From JANNPJ01 sp035474375 (GTDB taxonomy: Bacteria; Actinomycetota; Actinomycetes; Actinomycetales; Kineosporiaceae), in the NCBI GenBank assembly GCA_035474375.1, contig DATINJ010000373.1:1-29552 (forward strand): a stretch of DNA of 29,552 bases. Direction: 5' to 3'. Numbering within the stretch: the first letter of the stretch is position 1; every line of letters starts with the position of its first letter. Made by a program: the position numbers and the translations under genes. Positions 24,513-29,552 of the stretch are shown piece after piece. Below the pieces are notes generated by a model. That model ran no database searches and was not told the DNA's origin. It saw nothing but the letters and a program-made list of their open reading frames with translations.

Positions 24513-24567
24513 GACCGGCTTCTGCCCGGTTTCTGACCGGCTCCTGCCCGGCTCCTGCCCGGTCCCA
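24513..24567. repeat. Five 11-bp direct repeats (locus A)
   Basis: Five head-to-tail units of GMCCGGNTYCT, starting at 24513, 24524, 24535, 24546 and 24557 (the last is GCCCGGTCCCA). Period 11 bp equals one DNA turn, so all copies face the same side of the helix. They lie 14 nt upstream of the macro gene start on one strand and 79 nt upstream of the small ORF at 24647 on the other. SARP-type regulators use repeats of this periodicity. Confidence 0.7.
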
Positions 24568-24646
24568 GTGACGGCCACCCAGGTGTCCTGGAGTGGACCC
24601 GCTGCCGCGAACCCGGACGGCGCGGGCACCCAACTGGAGGTGCCCC

Positions 24647-24889
24647 ATGGATTCGCGATTCGCGCAGCTGTCGGAGATCCCGGTGTGGGCCGGTGTGCTC
24701 CTTACCGTGGCCGATGCCTTCCACCTGCCATGGCTGTCCGGCGGCGTCTGGTGTTTCGTCATCGGCTCTTCCATTATTCGACGCCTCGCCACCGGTCGCC
24801 GGCTTCGGTCGCGGCACCTTCGGCGGCAAGTGCCCAGCGAGGGCATTGAGGACGGCGCGAGGGCTCCCCGGAGGGACGCTCAGCCTTAG
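24647..24889 (+). CDS. Small hydrophobic protein of unknown function
   Basis: An 80-aa ORF with GGAGG (24636-24640) 6 nt before ATG 24647. Residues 12-46 are hydrophobic (VWAGVLLTVADAFHLPWLSG, then GVWCFVIGSSII), enough for one or two membrane segments; the tail is strongly basic (RRLATGRRLRSRHLRRQ). The third codon positions are mostly G/C. I do not recognise a family. It follows the 11-bp repeats by 79 nt, and a hairpin at 24921-24951 follows the stop. The same layout (repeats, strong ribosome site, small hydrophobic product) recurs at 25416-25583. Coding status is likely but unproven. Confidence 0.55.
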   Translation: MDSRFAQLSEIPVWAGVLLTVADAFHLPWLSGGVWCFVIGSSIIRRLATGRRLRSRHLRRQVPSEGIEDGARAPRRDAQP

Positions 24890-24920
24890 TCGCCGGGCCG
24901 GATTCGACCATCGTGACTCC

Positions 24921-24951
24921 TGATCGCATCGTTCGCCAGTGGATGCGATCA
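24921..24951 (+). terminator. Hairpin downstream of the small hydrophobic ORF
   Basis: TGATCGCAT (24921-24929) and ATGCGATCA (24943-24951) form a perfect 9-bp stem with a 13-nt loop, 31 nt after the stop codon at 24889. A terminator is the simplest reading. Confidence 0.55.
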
Positions 24952-25067
24952 CCATCGTAGGTGGCCCGGCCAGGCTCACCGAGGATCCGACGTGACAGAT
25001 CCTGGTCGATTCAACGTCATCGGGCGCCATTGGGTGCCGACGCCGGATCCCGGAGATTAGGGTTGCG

Positions 25068-25229
25068 GTGAAACCGGAGGGGACCTCCGGCGACGGTGAC
25101 CATGCCGAGTTGCGGTGCATCACGGCCGATCTGAAGCGGGCGCTGCCGCCGGAGGCTGATCCCGCTCGACTCGATGACGTGGCCAACCTCCGCCGATCCG
25201 GCTCGCGCCTGGGTGAGACCCAGCGCTGA
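25068..25229 (+). CDS. Possible small ORF, 53 aa
   Basis: GTG 25068 preceded by AGGG opens a 53-codon frame ending TGA at 25227-25229, too short for routine ORF listing. About three quarters of third positions are G/C. The product begins MKPEGTSGDGDHAELRCITA and contains a helical-looking segment rich in Asp, Arg and Leu. No family recognised. It could be chance in GC-rich DNA; included because the region is otherwise empty. Confidence 0.3.
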   Translation: MKPEGTSGDGDHAELRCITADLKRALPPEADPARLDDVANLRRSGSRLGETQR

Positions 25230-25415
25230 CAGCTGAGCGACCAGCGCGCTGCAGCCCGATCACACGCTGTCCTGGTTCCAAGCCTCCCCCACTGTGGCTC
25301 CCGCAGGCCCGGCCTCGCCGGCCAACGCTGCGAAACTCGCTCAACTCGGCCGCTGGCGCGCCGTCCAGACGCCGTCCGCCTGTTCTGGAAATTGCCCAGG
25401 AGACAACCGTTTTAA

Positions 25416-25437
25416 GCCCGGATTCTGCCCGGATTCA
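25416..25437. repeat. Two 11-bp direct repeats (locus B)
   Basis: GCCCGGATTCT (25416-25426) and GCCCGGATTCA (25427-25437) are adjacent and match the unit found at 24513-24567. They lie 86 nt upstream of the 19-codon ORF at 25524. Confidence 0.6.
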
Positions 25438-25507
25438 GCGACACCTCGACCCGTCTGATGGTTCTGCGCGGTCGGGAATTCCTCCCGAAACCCCGCGCCG
25501 ATCCGGG

Positions 25508-25518
25508 TAAGGAGGTGA
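25508..25518 (+). promoter_or_regulatory. Full-length Shine-Dalgarno sequence
   Basis: TAAGGAGGTGA complements the conserved 3' end of bacterial 16S rRNA over 11 bases. It lies 5 nt before ATG 25524. It is the strongest ribosome site in the window and argues that the tiny ORF is translated. Confidence 0.75.
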
Positions 25519-25523
25519 CCTCG

Positions 25524-25583
25524 ATGCAGACACACTGCGCTATCTGGGCTCTGACCGTTCTGTTCCAGCTGATCTCGTTCTGA
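25524..25583 (+). CDS. 19-aa hydrophobic peptide (leader peptide or small membrane peptide)
   Basis: ATG 25524 to TGA 25581-25583 encodes MQTHCAIWALTVLFQLISF, an uncharged hydrophobic 19-mer able to span a membrane. The perfect Shine-Dalgarno sequence 5 nt upstream is the main evidence that it is real; it is too short for ordinary gene finders. A hairpin (25580-25597) overlaps its stop codon, a larger one follows at 25612-25671, and the kinase gene starts 264 nt downstream. It could be a regulatory leader peptide, a type I toxin-like membrane peptide, or a small signalling protein. I cannot decide between these from sequence. Confidence 0.55.
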   Translation: MQTHCAIWALTVLFQLISF

Positions 25584-25597
25584 TCGGCTCCGATCAG
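25580..25597 (+). terminator. Hairpin overlapping the peptide stop codon
   Basis: CTGATCGG (25580-25587) and CCGATCAG (25590-25597), effectively a 7-bp stem with a GCTC tetraloop. It includes the TGA of the 19-aa ORF. It may be a terminator, an attenuator or, as a near-palindrome, an operator. Confidence 0.45.
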
Positions 25598-25611
25598 GTA
25601 GACGGAAGATC

Positions 25612-25671
25612 GGCGCCCTGTCCGGCGCACTGGCACATCAGAATCTGGTGGCCCAGTCCGGGCAGGGCGCC
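25612..25671 (+). other. Large imperfect hairpin in the leader of the kinase gene
   Basis: GGCGCCCTGTCCGG (25612-25625) pairs with CCGGGCAGGGCGCC (25658-25671) over 14 positions with one G-U. Inside, ACTGG (25629-25633) pairs with CCAGT (25653-25657). It is a stable RNA stem between the 19-aa ORF and the kinase gene; it could act as terminator, attenuator or small RNA. No U-tract follows. Confidence 0.55.
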
Positions 25672-25847
25672 ATGCCGCTACTGACTGCGAGCTCCCGGGG
25701 TGACGACAGGTCCTGCCATCGCATCCGACCTTGGCCCGGCGATGCCTCCGGGCCAAATTCACCCCGGGTGCCGCGAACCGTATGCCACGGCCACGGCGTA
25801 CCCCGGTCACGAACGAAAGCTTCGCGACTGGGATGGAGGTGCCGGGC

Positions 25848-26900
25848 ATGCGCCGAGACGCATCACGCGGCCAGACCATTTCCCTTGAGCCGCAAGGATT
25901 CACCGACGTCAATCCGATCGCTCGAGGAGGTACCGGTGACGTACTCCGGGCCCGGCAACCGGCAATGGGCCGGACCGTCGCGCTCAAGGTCTATACGGCC
26001 CCCGGTGGTTCCGAGTGCGCCGACCGTGAGCTCGCCGTGGCGGGGTGGCTGGGCGTGCATCCCCACCTCGTCACGGTGCACGGTCGCGGGCAGACCCCTT
26101 CCGGGCACGACTACCTGGTGATGCCCTGGTACGACGGCGGGTCGCTCGCCGACGAGGTGCGGCGTCGGGGCCTGCTGCCGGTCGCCGACTCGCTGCGACT
26201 GGGCGTCAAGCTGGCCGGGGCGCTGGCCCACCTGCACGGTCGTGGCGTCCTGCACCGCGACATCAAGCCGGCGAACGTGCTGCTCACCGCCGCTGGTGAG
26301 CCGGTCCTGGCGGACTTCGGGCTGGCCGCGCTGCCGGGCGAACCGCAGGCACCGGCGACCAGCCTGACACCGCTGCATGCCGCTCCGGAGGTGCTGCGCG
26401 GCGAGCCGTCGACCCCGAGTTCGGACGTGTGGTCGCTCGTCTCGACGCTGTGCACGGTGCTGGACCGCAGCGACCTCCCCGCGCCGCTGAGCACCCTTCT
26501 GAGCACCGCGACGTCCGCCGATCCGGCCCAGCGGCCGGCCGACGGTGGCGCCCTCGCGACCGAACTGCAGGCGGTGCAGGCACAGCTGGACCTGCCCGTG
26601 ACCCAAGTACCGGCGGTCCCCCAACCACCGCCAGCACCGACCCAGCCGCCAGCATCGCCGATTCCGCAGCCCGCACCGCCGAAACCGCCCGCACCAGCGA
26701 TTCCCGGAGCAGATCTCAACTCTTTCTGGGCCGCCGACCGAGGCCAGACCGTGACCCCGAATCCAGGCCACACCGTGCTGCGGAACCCGCCTCCGGCGCC
26801 GCGGCCGAACCCCTGGCCCGGCATTGCCGTCGGCACCCTCGGCGGAACCGCGCTGGCGATGCTGGTGCTGGTCGTGGCCAGCCTTCTGCACCTGTGGTGA
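25848..26900 (+). CDS. Serine/threonine protein kinase, C-tail anchored
   Basis: Protein of 350 aa. All kinase landmarks are intact: glycine loop ARGGTGDV (25-32), K47 in VALKVY, E61, HRDIKPANVL from H136, DFG 156-158, APE 179-181, with Ser/Thr residues in the activation loop. After residue ~245 comes a Pro/Ala-rich linker, then one membrane helix at the extreme C-terminus (about 325-347) with only a few residues beyond it. There is thus no PASTA or other external sensor. ATG 25848 has GGAGG 8 nt upstream; the frame extends further up without kinase homology. It heads the T7SS gene cluster and may phosphorylate its secretion partners; that is inference. Confidence 0.88.
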   Translation: MRRDASRGQTISLEPQGFTDVNPIARGGTGDVLRARQPAMGRTVALKVYTAPGGSECADRELAVAGWLGVHPHLVTVHGRGQTPSGHDYLVMPWYDGGSLADEVRRRGLLPVADSLRLGVKLAGALAHLHGRGVLHRDIKPANVLLTAAGEPVLADFGLAALPGEPQAPATSLTPLHAAPEVLRGEPSTPSSDVWSLVSTLCTVLDRSDLPAPLSTLLSTATSADPAQRPADGGALATELQAVQAQLDLPVTQVPAVPQPPPAPTQPPASPIPQPAPPKPPAPAIPGADLNSFWAADRGQTVTPNPGHTVLRNPPPAPRPNPWPGIAVGTLGGTALAMLVLVVASLLHLW

Positions 26901-26919
26901 CCGATCCGCACTGATCCAA

Positions 26920-26962
26920 CCCTGCCAACAACATCCCTACCAACCACATCCCTGCCAACCAG
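26920..26962 (+). repeat. Three 15-bp tandem repeats
   Basis: CCCTGCCAACAACAT, CCCTACCAACCACAT and CCCTGCCAACCAGCG in direct succession fill most of the 82-nt gap between the kinase and the EspC-like gene. The run is C/A-rich and unstructured, possibly a translation-enhancing leader or slippage product. Confidence 0.6.
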
Positions 26963-26982
26963 CGTGAACAGGAGGAACAACG

Positions 26983-27318
26983 ATGGCTGACAGCTTCGCC
27001 GCCGACCCGCACGAAGCGGAGCGCGTGGCCCAGGAACTGACCGGCATCCGCTCCGGTCTGGGCGCCACCAGCGGCTTGTTCGCCGGCGCCGAGGCGACCG
27101 GGTCTGGGCGCATCCAGCGAGCTCTGCAACGGTTCCAGGAGGACTCCTCGCAGAGCCGTACCCACATGGGGGAACTGCTGGATCGCGCCTCCGGGCTGCT
27201 GTTCGGTCTCGCCGACGGCGCCACCGCCGTCGACCAGGCCTTGTCCGACGCGCTCGAGCCGTCGACCGACCCCTCGACCGACCCCTCAACCGACCAGGCA
27301 CCGGCGAAGGCCGCGTGA
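26983..27318 (+). CDS. EspC/WXG100-like helical protein, putative T7SS substrate
   Basis: Protein of 111 aa. No signal peptide, Cys-free, almost entirely helical (EAERVAQELTGIRSGL, then RIQRALQRFQEDSSQSRTHM), consistent with the helical hairpin of type VII secretion targets. There is no canonical WXG. The C-terminus is a disordered tail with three DPST-type repeats (about residues 93-104) encoded by a 12-bp tandem repeat. GGAGG lies 7 nt before ATG 26983. The stop overlaps the next gene (GTGATG), so the two are coupled. Assignment rests on fold-like pattern and on the neighbouring WXG100 and T7SS toxin genes. Confidence 0.6.
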   Translation: MADSFAADPHEAERVAQELTGIRSGLGATSGLFAGAEATGSGRIQRALQRFQEDSSQSRTHMGELLDRASGLLFGLADGATAVDQALSDALEPSTDPSTDPSTDQAPAKAA

Positions 27319-27944
27319 TGGGCACCCAGTTCACCCTGCGAATTCCGCCGTCCTGGTGGGAATTCGATGTCTGGCGGGCCACTCGCACCGGCGATCTGGC
27401 CCGCCACGTAGACACCACGATCGCCGACCAGCCAAAGTTGCGCAAACACCGAGGCCCGCTACTACGCGCCCTGCGCGAGGCAGCCGCGGACGCCGAACGT
27501 CAGGGCGCACTGATGTGTGCGGTGATGGGCGAGTTGGTGGACGACAGCGCCCTGGCCGCCGTCCTGATGGCGGTCCAGACCCACGGCTCGCCAGAGCGCT
27601 CGGACAACACCCCCGAGGCGATCGCCGGGCAGATCAGCACGACACCTCACCGGAAAGGATCGCCGTACTGGCGGCAGGTCACGCTTGTGGACCTGCCCGC
27701 CGGGCGAGCCGTGCGGCTTCGCGGCATCGAATCCGTCACCTGCGGCGGGCGCACCAGCGACTGCGTCGTGATGCACACCCTGACACCGTTCCCGGACGGC
27801 GAAGGGCTGCTGGACGTCGTCCTCACCAGCCCGCAGATCCAACTGGCCGAGCCCATGCTCGACCTGTTCGACGCGATCAGCGAAACGCTCGCCTGGTCGC
27901 GGGGCACCACCGAGACCGACACCAAACCCACGAAAGGAATGTGA
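27318..27944 (+). CDS. T7SS-locus protein of unknown function, possible chaperone-like companion
   Basis: Protein of 208 aa with mixed alpha/beta character and no signal or membrane segment. It opens MGTQFTLRIPPSWWEFDVWR, continues with a helical stretch (LLRALREAAADAERQGALMC), and ends in strands typical of a globular cytosolic protein (SDCVVMHTLTPFP, GLLDVVLTSPQ). Lying between two helical secretion proteins, it could be an EspG-like chaperone, but I see no sequence signature for that. ATG 27318 was chosen; GTG 27315 overlaps the previous stop as well. The next gene starts 5 nt after the stop. Confidence 0.6.
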   Translation: MGTQFTLRIPPSWWEFDVWRATRTGDLARHVDTTIADQPKLRKHRGPLLRALREAAADAERQGALMCAVMGELVDDSALAAVLMAVQTHGSPERSDNTPEAIAGQISTTPHRKGSPYWRQVTLVDLPAGRAVRLRGIESVTCGGRTSDCVVMHTLTPFPDGEGLLDVVLTSPQIQLAEPMLDLFDAISETLAWSRGTTETDTKPTKGM

Positions 27945-27949
27945 TCGCA

Positions 27950-28243
27950 ATGTCTATCACCGTGAAGTACGAGGAACTGCAGGCAACTGCCGGCCAGCTG
28001 CGCAGCGGCCGGGAGGAGATCACCACCAACCTCACCCGGCTGCGCTCGCTGGTCGACAACCTGGTGGCGTCCGGGTTCGTCACCGACCAGGCGTCGGGCC
28101 GGTTCCAGCAGTCCTACACGCAGTGGAACACCGGTGCTACCAACGTGCTCGAGGGCTTGGAAGGGATGAGCACCTTCCTCGACCAGGCCATCGCCCGGCA
28201 TCAGCAGCTGGACTCCGAGCTGAGTTCCGCCACCGGGGCCTAA
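27950..28243 (+). CDS. WXG100-family protein with degenerate WXG loop
   Basis: Protein of 97 aa, the standard ESAT-6/CFP-10 length, predicted as a helical hairpin without a signal peptide. At the interhelical turn, where the family has W-x-G, this protein has F43-V44-T45. The second conserved Trp in helix 2 is present (W59, in QQSYTQWNTG). The C-terminal helix lacks an obvious YxxxD/E export signal. AAAGGAA lies about 10 nt before ATG 27950. It probably pairs with another helical protein of the locus for export by a type VII machine; the EccC-type ATPase is not in the window. Confidence 0.8.
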   Translation: MSITVKYEELQATAGQLRSGREEITTNLTRLRSLVDNLVASGFVTDQASGRFQQSYTQWNTGATNVLEGLEGMSTFLDQAIARHQQLDSELSSATGA

Positions 28244-28244
28244 C

Positions 28245-28276
28245 GCCCGTTCCAACCAGCGCCCGTTCCAACCGGT
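28245..28276 (+). repeat. Two 16-bp direct repeats
   Basis: GCCCGTTCCAACC recurs 16 bp apart (28245-28257 and 28261-28273) immediately after the WXG100 stop codon. It leads directly into the terminator stem. Confidence 0.5.
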
Positions 28277-28331
28277 GCCCGAAGCCCGGCGGCGCAATCC
28301 CAGGAGGGGACCGCCGGGCACCGGGCACCGG
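28272..28331 (+). terminator. Strong two-part terminator hairpin within the T7SS locus
   Basis: Outer helix CCGGTGCCCG (28272-28281)/CGGGCACCGG (28322-28331) and inner helix GCCCGGCGG (28284-28292)/CCGCCGGGC (28311-28319), separated by a symmetric 2x2 internal loop, with an 18-nt apical loop: 19 bp in all. It closes the kinase-to-WXG100 transcription unit. A GGCACC hexamer repeat run (to about 28346) overlaps its 3' side. Confidence 0.8.
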
Positions 28332-28388
28332 CACCGGCACCGGCACCACAGAGCTTGATGGCTCATTCGCTCGGCTTTCCAACTGGCC

Positions 28389-28459
28389 GCGATCATGCAC
28401 GGTTGCCCGCCTCGAGGCAGGCACGCCGGCGCTGACGCGCCTCCCAAGTGCATGATCGC
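28389..28459. repeat. Intergenic palindromic element, cloverleaf-like (copy 2)
   Basis: Perfect 12-bp inverted repeats GCGATCATGCAC (28389-28400) and GTGCATGATCGC (28448-28459) enclose 47 nt that contain the hairpin GCCTCGAGGC and a second partial stem. The interior starts NNNN-GCCCGC and ends CAA, as in the element at 16606-16668. It lies between the terminator and the toxin gene. Confidence 0.5.
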
Positions 28460-28538
28460 CGCAGGGTTTGGACAGGATCGAAGCGGCCATCGGTCACGAC
28501 AGCAAAGCATGCGAGCAGAACGTCACGGAGGACATGAG

Positions 28539-29552
28539 ATGGCCGACTGGTCGGTTCTGGACAGGCCGGACCCGGCCCCGGGGGATCCCGCCGGAGTACG
28601 GCAGATTGCCGCTCGGCTGGGCCGCGAGGCCGCCACCATACAGACAGCGGTCACCCGCCTCGATGCGGTGGCCAACGGCGCTGACGCACTGCAGATGACC
28701 GGCGACTACGCGCCCGGGTATCGCGAAGCGCTCGCCGAACTCCCGCGCGAGTTGCATAAACTCGATATCGCCTACACCGGCGCAGGAGCCGCGCTCAACC
28801 GCTTCGCCGGCAGCCTGGAGGAAGCTCAGGCGAAAGCCGGCACCGCACTCCGCCAGGGCACCGATGCCGATGGCCGCTACCACGGTGCGCTGAACGAGTT
28901 GCGTGCCCTGCTGCCGGATGGCCGCCAGGCGGTGCTGCTCGGCGGCGTCAATCTGAATTCCTGGACCTTGGACGCCGCCACCCTGGGCCTGGACGAGAGT
29001 ATCCGCTCCCAGGTACGCACGGTCGCGTCCCGCGCTCGCTCGGCGGACGACGACCTGGACGCCGCCAACCGGCTCGCCGATCAGGCCGCCCGGCTGCGCG
29101 CGGACGCCGAGCGCCGCTGCGAGCGGGAGATCGACGACGCCGGTGACCCGATCGGCGACAAGCCCTGGTACGAGAAGGCGTGGGACTTCGTCTCGGCGCC
29201 GTTCCGGTCCTGGGACGACTTCGTTGACCTGTGCCGCAACGTCGCGCTGGTCGTCGGCGTCGTCGCGCTGTTCATCTCCGGACCGATCGGCTGGGCATTG
29301 GTGGCGGTCGCGGTCGCGGCTGCCGCCGTCGCCTTCTACGACGATGTCGGACGCTACGCTAATGGCGAAATTGGGCTCGGACAGCTGGGTTTGAGCGCGC
29401 TCGGCTTGATCCCCTTTGCCCCCGGTGGGGTCCGGCTGGCGCAGGTCGGCCTGCGGCTGGCGGCGATGGGCCGAGGCCTGCGTGCCGGTGGCGAGTTGCT
29501 CGCCGCAGGCGGGCGGGCCGCGCGCTCGGCGATCCCGGCGATCCGCAACGGG
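28539..29552 (+). CDS. T7SS-exported polymorphic-toxin-type protein, N-terminal part (truncated by window end)
   Basis: The frame is open from ATG 28539 to the last base (338 codons) without a stop. GGAGG at 28527-28531 is 7 nt upstream. The N-terminus (ADWSVLDRPDPAPGDPAGVR, about residues 2-21, then helices to residue ~200) matches the putative T7SS-secreted domain that begins 'L-x-R-P-x-D-P-x-P-G-D-P' in actinobacterial polymorphic toxins. A Trp-rich segment (KPWYEKAWDFVSAPFRSWDD) precedes a strongly hydrophobic stretch at about 234-267. The C-terminal toxin or effector domain and any immunity gene lie beyond the window. It has a terminator between it and the WXG100 gene, so it may be separately transcribed. 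Confidence 0.8.
   Translation, partial: MADWSVLDRPDPAPGDPAGVRQIAARLGREAATIQTAVTRLDAVANGADALQMTGDYAPGYREALAELPRELHKLDIAYTGAGAALNRFAGSLEEAQAKAGTALRQGTDADGRYHGALNELRALLPDGRQAVLLGGVNLNSWTLDAATLGLDESIRSQVRTVASRARSADDDLDAANRLADQAARLRADAERRCEREIDDAGDPIGDKPWYEKAWDFVSAPFRSWDDFVDLCRNVALVVGVVALFISGPIGWALVAVAVAAAAVAFYDDVGRYANGEIGLGQLGLSALGLIPFAPGGVRLAQVGLRLAAMGRGLRAGGELLAAGGRAARSAIPAIRNG

Noticed and set aside
23315..24514. 399-codon open frame on the plus strand
   Set aside because: It lies fully antisense to the macro-domain gene, has Arg/Gly/Pro-rich composition and no domain signature; a GC-rich shadow frame.
24500..25186. Upstream extension of the macro-domain frame to 25186
   Set aside because: The extension is low-complexity, crosses the 11-bp repeats and the opposite-strand small ORF, and has no conserved-looking sequence.
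25235..25460. Stop-bounded plus frame reading QPDHTLSWFQ and PASPANAAKLAQL
   Set aside because: No plausible start codon with a ribosome site and no recognisable family; could be a decayed gene but cannot be supported.
27356..27949. Upstream extension of the WXG100 frame
   Set aside because: It overlaps the 208-aa gene in another frame and is Arg-rich shadow sequence; the WXG100 product is complete from 27950.
28316..28348. GGCACC hexamer run as a possible CRISPR or microsatellite element
   Set aside because: No spacers; it is a short simple repeat on the 3' side of the terminator stem.

Overview
The window is GC-rich DNA with GTG and TTG starts and NNC/NNG-biased codons. A c-di-AMP riboswitch ahead of a cell-wall hydrolase, a GAF-ANTAR regulator, a DinB2-type polymerase, a WXG100-type secretion locus and DUF305/DUF6153 genes all point to a chromosomal segment of an actinomycete. 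The order Propionibacteriales is a guess; there is no rRNA or other lineage marker. I found no transposase, integrase, tRNA or CRISPR array.

Layout. 1-267: 3' end of a GNAT acetyltransferase. 368-3262: P450, its 3Fe-4S ferredoxin and an MFS exporter. 3310-4761 (-): secreted VWA protein, divergent from a GAF-ANTAR regulator (5028-5849). 5961-7545: translationally coupled nucleotidyltransferase, BON-like protein and metallophosphoesterase. 7629-10800 (-): GNAT, PhzF-like protein and HtrA-type protease, with a divergent GNAT at 10864-11364. 11445-12575 (-): NiCoT nickel/cobalt transporter with a Nur-box-like operator. 12947-14062: NlpC/P60 hydrolase. 14103-15272 (-): DUF6153 and DUF305 proteins. 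15505-16513: c-di-AMP riboswitch and a second NlpC/P60 hydrolase, convergent with a bifunctional class A PBP (16730-18937, -). 19188-20888: cytoplasmic diguanylate cyclase. 20920-22002 (-): DinB2-like polymerase. 22047-23216: epoxide hydrolase. 23225-24499 (-): macro-domain protein.

24500-25847 is unusual. It has no large gene but carries two sets of 11-bp direct repeats, each about 80-86 nt upstream of a small hydrophobic-protein ORF with a strong Shine-Dalgarno sequence (80 aa and 19 aa), plus several stem-loops. It leads into 25848-29552, a type VII secretion locus: a C-tail-anchored Ser/Thr kinase, an EspC-like helical protein, a 208-aa companion, a divergent WXG100 protein, a strong terminator, and a large T7SS-exported protein (probable polymorphic toxin) cut by the window end.

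Themes: cell-envelope remodelling under c-di-AMP control, nickel homeostasis, nucleotide second messengers and contact-dependent export. The least explained parts are the repeat/small-peptide region before the kinase, the two cloverleaf-like intergenic palindromes, and the palindrome-controlled nucleotidyltransferase operon.
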